Assembly (NCBI GenBank): GCA_024734555.1
Contig: JANPWX010000201.1
Coordinates: 558,001 to 622,000, forward strand
Length of the DNA: 64,000 nucleotides
Direction of reading: 5' to 3'
Source of the DNA: Trochalopteron elliotii
Lineage: Eukaryota > Chordata > Aves > Passeriformes > Leiothrichidae
The notes under the pieces were generated by a model. It did not search any database and was not told the DNA's origin. It saw only the letters and a program-made list of their open reading frames with translations. How positions within the stretch are numbered: the first letter of the stretch is position 1; the number at the start of each line of letters is the position of its first letter. Of the stretch, positions 1 through 11,436 are shown piece by piece. The translations under genes were made by a program, and so were the position numbers.

Positions 1-245
1 ATCTGCTTTACCATTGCTTGGCGCCTGGTCTGGGCTGGCTGTTTGTGCATCCCCCGGTGCTGTGCTCCGGCCGGGGCGGGAGCGATGCAATCACAGCAAC
101 CACAGCAATCAATCACAGCAATCACAGCGGCCAGCCCAGGGCAGGGCTTGCTCTAAGAAACCCAAACCAGAAACCAGCCACCGCTGCCTGGTTTCACTCT
201 TGCCGTATCTGCTCCCGACTCGGCACACACAAACCTTAATTTACC
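1..245. other. CpG-rich segment at the window edge
   Basis: Hand counting gives 12 CpG dinucleotides in about 245 bp, far more than in most of the window. G+C is also locally high around 20-150. No TATA box, recognisable exon or clear splice donor was seen. It could be the flank of a CpG island or promoter that lies upstream of the window, or simply a GC-rich patch. The window is cut at base 1, so its extent to the left is unknown. The two short forward open frames here carry no recognisable domain. Confidence 0.45.
88..127. repeat. Short 9-bp tandem repeat (CAATCACAG-like)
   Basis: About four imperfect copies of CAATCACAG lie end to end: 88-96, 97-105, a copy with a 4-bp insertion at 106-118, and 119-127. 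It is a simple minisatellite inside the CpG-rich edge. It produces the Asn/His/Ser/Gln-rich stretches seen in both overlapping forward frames, so those frames need not be genes. Confidence 0.75.
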
Positions 246-2189
246 GAATTATAATCTGTGGCAGGTCCCTGAGTAATGGCTGACCTAACATAAAACAACA
301 CGAGAAATGAGGAGCTGTAGAGAACTTCCTACAGAGGCTGTTTCCCAGATGATTTCAGTGATGGAAAGATGCTGTCCTGTTACTTCCCTGAGGAAGCCCA
401 GCAAGCTCTACCTGACACTCCCATTTACAGGAGCTGTCTTCTCCTTAGAATAGCAATTGTGTCTCTCTGGCACTTGTTTTATTTTTATTATTTATTTTGG
501 CTCAGTTTTCTCATTCTACAGCTGCAGATCCCATAAAATGTAGAAGCTAAATCACATTACTCACTCCTGACTCGAGGAATGCATTAAGGTGAATCTTGTG
601 AGGGATTTCACAAGGCACATTTTGAAAATTCAAACAGATCTTTCATTGTAACCCCATTTTCCTTAATTCCCCCAGAGACAATCAAAACTCCACTGAATTA
701 TAAATACCAGCCACGGTGGGATTGTGTCTGCAGACCCACAGACACCAGGGTGTGGAATCCACATCACTTTTCTGTAACTGAAGTCCAGAAGGTCAGGCTT
801 GCGTCCATGGCCACCACTGGGTCTCCAAAGCCCACGGCTCAGGTGCAGTGGGTGGGATTGCACAAGGTGATGGGGGTGAAGGCCAGGTGGCAGAGAGCAG
901 TGCTTTTGCTGCCACCCCTCCTGCAAAGAGCACCTGGTTGTAAATAACAATTTCATTTGAGCTACTAGAATTAATCAAAGAAATATTTTACAAGCTTTTT
1001 GTCTTGAACAGGCTGGTCATACCAACACTACTGGAAAGAAAAAAAAAGATAAGGCACATGTAGAAGTTCTGTGATGAAAAAATATGGCACATCTGGTGGT
1101 TCAGAAAAGATTTCTAAAATGTTGAACAGCTGAAGTTTGTCTCAGCTTTATGATTGCTCATTTCACGCCCCCATGGGCAAATGGGTGTTGGAACACAGCA
1201 GTAGGAGCTCTGACTGCACCAGACATCAGGAAAAACCCTGGGTTGCCTGCCTTCCTTGTTTTAATTATGCTACCTGAACAGAAAATGCCTCAACAAATGC
1301 AGGGGAGTGTAAATACATTGCACTATACAACCCCAGCTCTCGTGAGAGAGGAGGGATGGCTGGAGCTGATCCCAGAGGGGCGCAGGGGGCACAGCTCCCC
1401 TGGCCCAGCCAGCTGCACCCTGCAGGGTCAGGGACAACCCAGTCACTGCCATGGGAGGGACAAGTCTGTAGTTGGCAAAATCAGCCTGGGAAAAATGCTG
1501 AGATCTTATTAGAGTGCAACATTACAGGAGCTGCCACCTGCCCCAGGTGGCTCTGGGGTCAGAGAGGAGCCCCCCTGACACTGCTGCACTCTACCAAAGC
1601 AAATACAGCAACATGGATTGTAAACCCGTAGCTGGTACAAAGTAACAACTAACATGAGGCTTGGGAAATCTTATTAAAGTCATGCAGATCACTTGGGAGG
1701 CAGGGCTTATTTGGGCAAAATGCATTTTAATCTGATTTTAATGAGACTGATATTTTAAAAAGGATGTTGAGGAACACTATTGGGGATATAGAAAAAAAAA
1801 TGCCGTACACAGAATTACAGTCTGCAGAGTTGGTTAGGTTCCATAGGAAAGTGGCAGAACTAAGGAGTTCAAATTTTTTAAATTATCAAAAAGGAAATGG
1901 AGAGGTAACTTGATTACCCTGGAAATCCACAGGGAAAGAGTAGTCATTACTATACAATTACGTGGCTCAGGTTAAAGAAAGGTATAAAAAGAAGGAATAG
2001 CAGAAAGCTGGAGCCAAATATATTCAAATGAGAAATCCAGCACAGTTTAGCAGTGAGGATGATTAATTACTGGAAAAAAATTACCAAATGAAGCAGCTGA
2101 TTAACAGTCTCCCAGTGTTTCAAATTGTGACCAATTGTCTTCAGCCCAGAGTGGACATCTTCAGCTGAAGAAAATGGTGCCAGAATCCT
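246..2189. other. Gene-free stretch
   Basis: No supported gene, RNA gene or repeat family was seen. Open frames here are at most about 120 codons and have no recognisable domain. Base composition is ordinary: AT-rich, with short A runs near 1041 and 1791. A moderately GC-rich patch at about 1340-1580 has no recognisable repeat identity. Confidence 0.6.
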
Positions 2190-2432
2190 TTCAGTGGTGC
2201 CAGGGACAGGATGAGGAGCAGTGGCCAAGAAGCTTCACCTCACCACGGGGAAGAACTTCGCTACCTTGAGGGTGACAGAGTACTGCAACAGCTGCCCAGG
2301 GAGGATGTGGAGTCTCCCTCTTTGGGAACATTCCAAACCCACCTGGAGGTGTTCCTGTGTCCCTTGCTCCAGGTGGCCCTGCTTGGGCAGGGGGGTTGGA
2401 CTGGATGATCTCCACAGATCTTTTCCAACCCT
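2190..2432 (+). mobile_element. CR1 LINE 3'-end fragment with end of reverse-transcriptase ORF2
   Basis: This is a 5'-truncated, decayed copy of the CR1 non-LTR retrotransposon in forward orientation. At 2393-2430 it shows the hallmark CR1 3' end, a GGTTGGACTGGATGATCTCC-type block followed by TTTTCCAACCC. Upstream it translates as the familiar end of the CR1 ORF2 product: KNFATLRVTEY in one frame, then LPREDVESPSLGTFQTHLE in another. The frame switch near 2290-2297 fits loss of a single base relative to CR1 copies known from birds. The usual terminal ATTCTRTG repeats are not evident, so the tail is lost or mutated. Truncation at the 5' end is normal for CR1. It cannot encode an active reverse transcriptase. 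The forward frame at 2221-2634 begins inside this element and runs into flanking DNA, so it is not a gene. Subfamily assignment would need a repeat library. Confidence 0.92.
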
Positions 2433-5400
2433 GCCAGGCCCCACACACCTCCTGCAGCTGCTCTGTGGCTCCCTGTGCCACCCCATCCTGCTGGACACAC
2501 CCTTGAGAACAGCTCTTGAGAGCTGCCTGGCTCAGCTAGCCCAGGAATTGTTTGGAAACAAGTCTGGGCTTTTCCTCACTGTTGCATTGCTTGCCACTTT
2601 TTTGCTGGGTTTGTTAAACACAATTATGTTTTAAATACTGCCCAGAAATTTGGACTGAGATTCTCTCCGGCAGGAAACGCACACAAATGCACTGAAAAAG
2701 AGAGATTCCTACATACAAGGCTATAACTGACAATCATTCCTCATTCCATCATTTCTCAGCAGAATTGGTACATTTATATTGCTAGGTGAAGCTACACAGA
2801 GCCCAGCACAGAGTCCATTAAGAAACCCCATTGGCTCTCTGGAGAACACTCAAAGCACAGGCACTAAGATGCTGCGTTTAGAAAGATAATGGATAAAAAT
2901 GAAATCAGTTTTTCAGATGAGTCTTCCATTTCCATAGGGGCTGTCTTTATGCTTTCAATGATGTAGAATAAAAAGAAAGAGTATTCACTTCCTAATGAAA
3001 TGAAAAATTTTATTAATTTGGGATATTCATTCCTTTAAGAGCTTCACTCCTTGAGTTCATTAACTCCTTGAATGTGGCTTGAGCTGATGCTTCCTTCCAA
3101 CCCTTGCCAGGATTTTCTTTCTGTTCTCTGGTCCAGGCCAAGACACAAAGAATTTGCCAAGCCCCAACATAACTCCTGCAGTTACTGAGCAGAGAGATTT
3201 CCTACCAAACGATGAGAGAAATGTCCTCATGTTCAAATGCCCTGATATTTTCAGCTGTTCAATCTCGCTGACTCCTGTAGCAATTACAGGTCTCATCCTG
3301 GTCCTGCAAAGCATCCAAACCCTGGTAATTCATATGACTTTCAGGGAAAGCCATGTGAGCTCATTTTTTTTGAGCCAAGTGAGGTGTGGCAGCAGTTCCA
3401 GCTGTGGAGGGGAACTGTGTGCAAGTGCTCTGCAGTGCTGGGGAGCAGCTCCTCAAGGCTCCTGGGCTCCTGCAGAGTCTCAGTCAAGCAGAGCCCCATT
3501 AGCAGCACTGAGCATTGGCTTCTGGGTTATTTGCTCTAAGTAACCACCAGTGTGTATGAGGTTTCAGCTGTACATGAGATTTGGAGAGTGTTTCTAGTTA
3601 CAGCATCAGGGGTGGGCCATGGCATGAGAACAAATTCTTCAATTACAAAACATGATTTCTGAAACTATTTTCTACGTAGTCAAAGTGATGTCTTTATTAA
3701 AATACAGGTGAAGAAGTGTTACAGCAAATTAAAAGGGAATTTCTGTTTTTTACCTTTCTTTTCTGTTCCATTTCCCTTAAAACATTCAATGCTCTTGGCA
3801 CTGCATGATGCTTTTGTAGCCTTAGTTAAACATTTTCTGTGATTGAGATGTGTCCATCTGCAAGTTGATTAAAATGTTTGCATAGGTTTGCATTGTGGAA
3901 ATCATCTTCAATGTAAAACTCTGCAGAAAACAATCTCTATAAATAAAACCAAATACCACTGTGGACTGGAACCTGCTATTCTTCCCTAAGCAAAAATGTA
4001 ACCTCATTGAGTGGGTGTTCTACTGTCACAAGGTCAGCAGCATTTGGTTTTAGGTATTCAAAATAACTGCTATGGTATAAGCACATGAAATTTTGAAGTA
4101 CTTTTGGATTTTGTTTTCTGAAACTAATAAATTATGAAAACAGGCTTCCAGGAATCCAGACTTTGATCTAAAGAAAGTTCATCTATAATAAAGCTAAAGG
4201 AAAAAAAACAGTATAGAAACTGATGATGTACAAATTTTTTTATCTATGAATTTATAGCTCTGTTTATCTCTGTCTATACATACACACAAATCACTTTCTA
4301 TATGTATAGATGTTTTCTATTCTTGCTCCATCAAGAATAGATGATCAAGAATAGATTCTTGCTCCATCAAACTTCAAAAGCCAGGAAGTATTAAAGCATG
4401 TTCTTCTGGCTCCAAACCACTGTGACTATTTGCATTTTGCTAAACAGCACATTTATGAGAACCTGCCCCCTTGCATCAATTATCTAGAGTAGAGTGGTTC
4501 AACCTGTGGAAAAAGGGTGATGTGAAAATCAAAAGATGGCCTAAAATATAGATGATGGGAAGAGTATCTTTAGTTGTAAAATTGATAAATAGTAAATGAG
4601 GTATGTGAGTGAAAAGTGGATCCTTGAAAAAAGGCATGGCAGGAAGAGGGGTGGTGATGTGAACGTGTCAAGGTACAGCACTGGGAAGGACAATTTAAAA
4701 ATAACCAGATTTTTTCTTTTGTACAAGTACCTTAGGCATGTGATCTCCACCCTGGTGGATAGGAATGAGTAGGAATGAAGGAAGGAGCTGTATAACTACT
4801 TTGAGGTCCAGAAAGTGATGAGCAAAAAACCCCATTTGAAGTCCCTGGCTGGAAGTGAAAGGAATGAAGGATGAGGATGCCAGTTATAGGGGCCAAGGTA
4901 ATCATCACATGGCTGAGACCTCAATAACAGCAAATAACATCATCTGAAGGGAAGACTGGGCTTGATGAGACACTTTATGGGAAGGAACAGACTGCCCACG
5001 GACACAGGCGGATGTTCCAGAAGAAACCTGGATACAACTTTGTACAGAGAAGCAGAGAAAGCAGGGAAAAAGAATTGTGTGGCTTTGACCTGATCAGCAC
5101 AGGGGACTTACTGCAAAAAGGATGGTGAAAGGCACTTTTTTATAATCATGATCATGAAAGTGGTCTTGGGAAGGCAAAGTGGGAGAAAGTAATAAAGACA
5201 GCACATTTTGGTTCTGTCCAATAATTGGTAAGATTTCCACATGGAAAGCAAATCTGTGAAAAAAAGGTATTTCAAAGGCTTTGCTGTTCATTAAGGAATT
5301 TGAAAGCGAAGTATTCTGCTGTGGAGACTGGGCAGGAAGTTGAACTATCAGCTTTTCAGTGACCTGAAATTTTAAAATGAATTGTTATAGAAAGTGGAAA

Positions 5401-6889
5401 GCCTGTGGCAAATGATGTTTATAAAAAGGTTTTTTGAGTCACACAGAGTTATCCTCCAGCTATCAGGAAAATCATGAACATTACACTCTTGCACATCTCC
5501 TCCCCGCAAATACTGCAATATGTAAGTAGCAGTGTGGCACTTGAAATTTTTGAAGTGATGCGTGTACAGCACTCTAGGTAAGGTTCATTGGTGTTTATGG
5601 CACTGCTCTCAATTACATGAAGTGGACCTGTCCCAGGGATTACAGGGCTACCAAAAGTGAGATGTATGAGCAAAGAGTGAGGTGCTGTAGCTGTGTCCTG
5701 AAGAGGAAAGGATCAGTGAAACACCTCAGGCTTAAAATACAGCTAAAAAGAAAGTACAAAGAAAGAAACTGTTTCCGTGACTATGACAGGTAAAGGAAGA
5801 AGTACTGGACTTAAATTGCAGCAAGCAGGATTTAGGTGTTATAAGATGATTCTGGGCTAGCAAAGCACAAGGACATTCTGATTCTATGAGGATTCTCAAA
5901 ATACATCATGGTGTGCTAAAACACAGCCCAAATCAGCACTTCTCAGAATGGACACTAGCTAATTTGCCACCCTCCCTTGGTGAAGGAGCCATAGGCAAGG
6001 AACTTCTTCCTCCACGTCTCTCTCATTTGAACCACAGTGAAAAAGGCTGTAGGATTTCCATTGCTGAAGTTTAAAGGACAGATTAGGCAGACATTTGCCA
6101 GGGTTTTTTCTGCCTGTGTGGATTTGATATGTGGTTTCATTTCCAAGTGCAAACTTTCAACCGGAAATTTGAGGAAAAGATCCAAACACCCAAATAAAGA
6201 ACACTGTTTTCTATCCTCAATTTCAGTTCTGCAGCAAGAATTTGGAAGCTGTTGGAGCCCAAATCAATTCAGCACTTGTGGGACGTTTTAACTTGCAATG
6301 TTGGAAGGCCATTTTCCAGAATACAGGGTAGAAATTAAAAAGTCTTGGAAAAGCTGACAGGATTTGGAGAGAGCATTCCTTTTCAGAGGAAATCTGCCTT
6401 GTGGCAGATCTGCCTCGGATCTAAGGATTCTGGCAAGGTTTGCCTGGAAATCAGCCCTGCTCCGCGAGCCAAGCAAGGATTCGGCAAAAGTCCTCATAGG
6501 AGCTCAAGATGTTTAGAGAGAAATAATTCAACCTCCATGGACATAGCTGTCCTGTGATGAACATTTCTGATTTAGCATGGCCAGTTTGAGACACAAGCTG
6601 TTTCTCGCCCCTGATCTCAGAAACGCATTATTTAACAGCATTGAATTCCCAAAAAATCTGCCAAGGTTGTGATGTCAGGAAAGGTCCCCACTACAGGGGA
6701 TTAGTCCTCAGAGTTTCAGGACAAAAGCACACTCTGTGCTTTTTAAAATGCAATTTTTCGGGGGTGCTGGTGGCAGGGCTGAGGATGGCATTGCTGAGGG
6801 GACCAGCTGTGCCTGGCCCTGGGGTTGTGGCAGAGAGTTCCAGTGGGAATCTCCTCACAGAGGAGCCCTCACAGGCAGCACCTGCACAC
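2433..6889. other. Gene-free stretch
   Basis: No gene, RNA gene or recognisable interspersed repeat was found. Most is AT-rich. From about 4500 to 5800 the forward strand is noticeably purine-rich and contains many GGAA and GAAG words, without a clear repeat unit. The nested duplication at 4319-4370 is listed separately. Open frames are 129 codons or shorter and lack known domains. Confidence 0.55.
4319..4370. repeat. Nested local duplication (36-bp and 14-bp periods)
   Basis: The 16-mer ATTCTTGCTCCATCAA occurs exactly at 4319-4334 and again at 4355-4370, a 36-bp period. Between them the 12-mer TCAAGAATAGAT occurs at 4331-4342 and 4345-4356, a 14-bp period. This is a small, recent-looking slippage duplication with no coding meaning. 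Confidence 0.85.
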
Positions 6890-7210
6890 AAACACCCCGT
6901 CCAAGGCTTGACTGAAATATTTGACCCTTTATTCCTAAACACGTCTGAAATTAAAGGATGAGAGACGAATAAAAGAGCCAACAGCCGGCGGCTGGACGGA
7001 ACAAGGCCCCACAGGCCCCCATCTCCCCGTCCTGTGCTGTAAGTTGATTTTTATCCTGTTTTTTACTTTTTCCTCCAGTATTTTTAATTATTTTATGATT
7101 CACAGCCTCCCTTTCCTCTAGGAACTGAGTTTAGGGAAGGAACACTTCTTTCACAGCCACACCGGTGCCTGAGGGGAGCACAAGGGTCTCCCTCCCCAGC
7201 CGCCCCTCAG
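6890..7210. other. Small CpG cluster
   Basis: About nine CpG sites fall within some 310 bp, most densely at 6970-7030 around AGCCGGCGGCT. A donor-like CTGTAAGT follows at about 7037-7044. It could be a weak CpG island or an unrecognised first exon, but no open frame or transcript evidence supports that. It is recorded only as a compositional anomaly. Confidence 0.3.
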
Positions 7211-7685
7211 GGCCCTGCTCATCTCCAGGGCCAAAAGTGACCTTTTTCAGTTCTACATCTTCTTTCAGTTGAATCTTTATGTTATAGCAAAGTTTGCAAG
7301 CCATGGAAGAGGAAATTACTTCACCTTGCTCAACTTCTTCCCAACTTGTACACACTGGAGTGTTTCTTGCTGATGATAGTCCATATTCCCAACAAAAAAA
7401 TAAAAGGCCACAAAAATGATTCGAGAATACCTTTGTCAGTCAAATATGCTTGTCCATAATTACAAAAGATCCACAGTCCAATTGTCTGTGGGAAAAAATA
7501 TGGCTGAAATGTTGAAATTAACTCTTTTGAAATTCAATTTTGTATTTGAAATTTACCTGTGGGAAAACTTGAGCCTTAATTTATTTAATTAGTTGCATGG
7601 AATCAAACCTTTCAGATATTTTCTGGTTTTTTTCATGAGAAAGATGGTAACATTATATGGGAGGAGATTGTTTGTTATCACAGCT

Positions 7686-7699
7686 AGTTTAATTAAACT
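7686..7699. promoter_or_regulatory. 14-bp perfect palindrome with TTAATTAA core
   Basis: AGTTTAATTAAACT is identical to its reverse complement. The core contains TAATTA-type homeodomain words. It may bind a dimeric homeodomain protein, but such words arise often by chance in AT-rich DNA, so function is only possible. Confidence 0.3.
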
Positions 7700-9114
7700 C
7701 ATAACTTCTTCTAATGTTGGATGTGGTCTAGCATCCAGACTGAGTAGTGTATTAATTTATCATCAGTCTGGACATTTCCAGTAAAACACCAAATGGTTTA
7801 TTAAAACCATAATTATTTCTTGGCATTGGAACTGCTATTCTGAAAATCATTATAACAGTCAGTGATTTCTGTATTTTAAAAACTTGCAGTATTTGTTTAA
7901 AAACAAAAATGTTGTCAAACCAATTTCCCTTAAAAATGTTAGGGTTTTTTTTTCCTATGTCATTGTGGCCATTGTAGTAAAAGAATTTGTAGTTCTCAGT
8001 GTCTGCAGTGTAGTCCCAGTTCAGCACAGACCAGGCCAGCAATTTCTTTCCAACAGCTGGAGAAAACAAGATGCCATTCAAATAGAAAATAATATAGTTG
8101 GTGGCAGCTTGCTAGCTCATACTTTTTTGTATACCCTTTAGCTGGGTAACTTTTTCTTAAATGTGTCTTACTCTAAATGTTCTTGTCACTATCTATGAAA
8201 CAGCTTCAGCTTTTGATCAAGCTTTTGGTTTAGCTCCAGGTGTGGTCCTGTGCAGAGGGGTGGTAAACAAAGTTTTGGACAGAAACCAATGTGAAGATGC
8301 ATAATAATAAAATCAAGTTTCCGAGTATGTGAATCTAGATGTGAAAGCCATAAATTTCAATTTCATTTGTCTAAAGGAAGCACAGGAAAATGTTTAAGGT
8401 ACCCAAAGTTTTTACATTTGCTGTTCTAAAATGAAAAGAAGTGTTTCAGGTCTGCTACCATCTGAATGCCATTATTCTGAGGATGTCAATTCTGCAAACA
8501 CCTCTACCTGCCACTGAATGCTGAAGGATTTAAGCACATACAGAGAGCTAGCAGGCACCTGCTGTGAGCCTTAACAACCTTGAATTGCCTTTCTATCAGT
8601 AATGTGGTGATTATGTTACCCATACCAAAATTCCCTCTTAGCCATATCTTAACAGATAAATGTGTATTTTGTGCTAACTGGGTGCAATAGCAGGAGTAGT
8701 TTTCCCTGTAAGACTCTTCTTCCTTCAGTGAAAATGGTGTATTCATTTAAAAGCAGTTCTAGAGAGAAAAACCTTCTGTCATTTCCTCTTTGTGCTTCCA
8801 GAGACTGTGGTTAAATGCAGCTGTAAATGCTTTTATTTTGTGATTTAAAGGAAAGTGATGGCTCAGGTATCTGTACTCCCCCAGAGTCTCTGTCGCTCTT
8901 TCTGGTTGTGAAGCAGTTAGGGTTTTCCTGGTGCTGCAGCAGTCCTGGGAAGGTGGGATGTTAATGGGATTGCAATGGGAAAAGGAGTTTTTGCTGCAGG
9001 AAAACACATCTCCTTCTGAAGTTATTTCCCAAGTGCTGCAGAAGAGATTGAGAGTACCCCACTTATCCAGCAGGGACACGGGCAGCAGCTGTTAGAGTTT
9101 CCACTGCTGTGTGG

Positions 9115-9126
9115 GTGCACGTGCAC
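9115..9126. promoter_or_regulatory. 12-bp palindrome containing a CACGTG E-box
   Basis: GTGCACGTGCAC is a perfect palindrome and a direct repeat of GTGCAC, centred on the E-box CACGTG (9118-9123), a word bound by bHLH factors such as USF and MYC/MAX. There is no gene nearby to link it to. Confidence 0.3.
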
Positions 9127-10111
9127 ATAGAGGTGAGTTCCCAGCCTGCCAGGATGCAGGAATGAGGAGCACTGAGTCATCTGAAGAGACTTTCTCTGAG
9201 TTTCTTTAAAAACAGAAAAGGAGGGGAGAAAAAAAATATTGTTCCTAAGTGGTTGCTTGGAATTACTTCTGGTAGGGGCCAGATTGCAATTACAGATGTG
9301 CTGAACGCAGTGTTAGCTCTCTTGACAAATTCAGCATTTGTGCTGCTGTCCACAGTATCTATTTCAGACAGCTTGAGCCATAAAGTGTTCTGGCTGCAAG
9401 ATTGGGAGCAGGAGTAGAGCCTGCAGATGCTGACAGAGCCTCGGGTTCGTGTTCCTCACGTACATTCACACTGATTGCTGTAATGAGGGGACCAAGTGAT
9501 TTTAAAATCAGGGCACTGCCAATTTGGAGTTTTTCTGCAAGCCCTATGCCCTTCTGAAAAAGCAGTAAGAACTGAAGCTTCACCTTTGCCACTCATCTGC
9601 ACAGTCTATTTATGTTCTGAAAGAGTAATATTGATCTGAGGACATTATTATTATTTCACTATTTTCTATCATGTTTTCTAGGCATCCAATCATTTAATTA
9701 GATTTTTTTGACCATTGCTGTGCCTCGAGCAGAGAGTTTTATTGAGCTATTCTGGACGCTGTTTTGTGAATTTAGAGTTGTGCAGCATGTAGAGATAGCA
9801 ATCTTGCAGACTGTATCTCTTGAATCACCTTGACTAGAATCTCACTGATTCTTATCACCTGGCTGTGTAAATAAAATGCGTAGCTGAGAGCCTGAAACCT
9901 GGCTTCCAACAGCAACTGGCCTTAAGTGATATTCAGAAATGTGCAGGAAAGGAAATTTATACTTAATAAAAGCCAGTTAGAGAATTTTAACTAAACCTTG
10001 TCAACATAGTTTATTTGATGTCTTCACTGCTTGTAAGTTTATGAAAACCTTGTCATGCAATTAAGGTTGATTCATCCATAGCAAGAAAAACGTCTGACTT
10101 CAAGAAACTCT

Positions 10112-10121
10112 TCACGTGACG
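10112..10121. promoter_or_regulatory. TCACGTGA E-box overlapping a TGACGT half-CRE
   Basis: TCACGTGA, the palindromic USF/TFE-type E-box, runs directly into TGACGT, a half cAMP-response element. Overlap of the two words in CpG-poor DNA is uncommon, but no promoter is recognisable around it. Confidence 0.3.
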
Positions 10122-11359
10122 TATTTTTTTATTGAAAGCAGGTTTTGAATCTAATATGCTTAGAGGAGGAATTCTTCCTGAAGTGTCCCTCAACACTGAA
10201 AGGACTTTTCAAGCCTCTAGGAAACAATCCCCTAAGACCAATTCTCCTGGCTGTGAACTGGTTTCTTATGAGAAGCTGCACATTCAGACTTGGCATGCTC
10301 CTGTGCCATGCAGCACCTCCTCTGCTCTCCTGAGTTACTCCTGGAATGGTTTGTGCAGGTTGTACAACTGACAGAGGAGGATGAGGTTGTGTTTGGTATG
10401 AGCCATTAACTCACCTGTTGTTAAATGGTTTGTTGTAAAGCAATAAGTAACAACTTAGAGCAAATGCAGCCTTAGCTGAATTGCAATCGGAAAAAGGGAA
10501 TGATTGGAGGGGAAATATCCATCAGAGGCTGAACAGGCCTTTCATCAAAACATTTGTGTTTGAATGCACTCAGAACCTCTAGATGGGCTGGTGCTGCTGT
10601 GATGGGAAGGATGTGAAAAACAGAGTGTTTTATATCCTGAGACATGGAAATGGATGAAAAACTAATCTTTACCTGATCTGGGTTTCATAGGGACAAAATG
10701 GATGTTGAGTAGCTCAGTGCTGAGCTGAAATGAGCTGTGCCTTGGGTGGGGGAAGTCCAACTGCATGAGCTCAGGGATGTAGATTTAAGAGATGAATTCC
10801 CATTACCAGGAATGGGGAGTTTGGGTTCTGGTTGTGTGTTTTTTCCCCCTGTATTGGGATCATAAGTGGTTAAATGAACATTACTGCCTCTGAAACTTTT
10901 GTAAAGCCCTCTGTATGTGAGACTCAACAGGGCTGAATAATATGGAGGTGCAAGGAAAATGTTCTTATTCCCTTATTAACTCCAGTCAAAAGTGGAAATT
11001 AAACTCCTACTTGACAAAGAAGCAAAAAACAATTCTAGTTTAAAAATAGAATTTTTTAAACCATGAAGATTAAAACCACCAAAACACTGGGTATTTTCCA
11101 CCTTCTTCGTAAAGGATCATTTGCAAGTTTCATTGCTCTGTTATCCTCAGGTTTGTCATGATTTACAGCCTGGATTGGGTTGAAATTTGTGATATGCTGG
11201 AGCTGAATTTCCCAAGTGCTTCCTTAAAGTATCTTACCTAGTGAGAAGTATCTTTACATCATATATACTAACATGTAGAGCCTGACTGAAATTCAGAACA
11301 TTGTTATCTCAGATATTTAGATCTTTAGGATGTAATTAGAAATATGTGCTGAAGTTTAA

Positions 11360-11367
11360 TGACGTCA
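11360..11367. promoter_or_regulatory. Consensus CRE, TGACGTCA
   Basis: This is a perfect 8-bp palindromic cAMP-response element, the binding word for CREB/ATF proteins. It contains a CpG in an otherwise CpG-poor segment. No TATA box or transcribed unit was recognised beside it, so it would have to be distal if functional. Confidence 0.3.
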
Positions 11368-11412
11368 ATGGCTTGTTATGATGGTCTGTATGGGTAGGGA
11401 TGTGAAATAAAA

Positions 11413-11436
11413 CATGTTTTCATGTTTTCATGTTTT
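11413..11436. repeat. (CATGTTTT)3 microsatellite
   Basis: Three exact 8-bp units lie in tandem, followed by a partial CA. This is simple sequence. Confidence 0.85.

Noticed and set aside
2221..2634. 137-codon forward frame
   Set aside because: It starts inside the CR1 fragment, crosses the element's frameshift and ends in unrelated flank.
3090..3120. CTTCCTTCCAACCCTTGCC as a CR1 3' end
   Set aside because: Only about 12 bp resemble CR1. No GGTTGGAC-type block precedes it and no ATTCTRTG tail follows.
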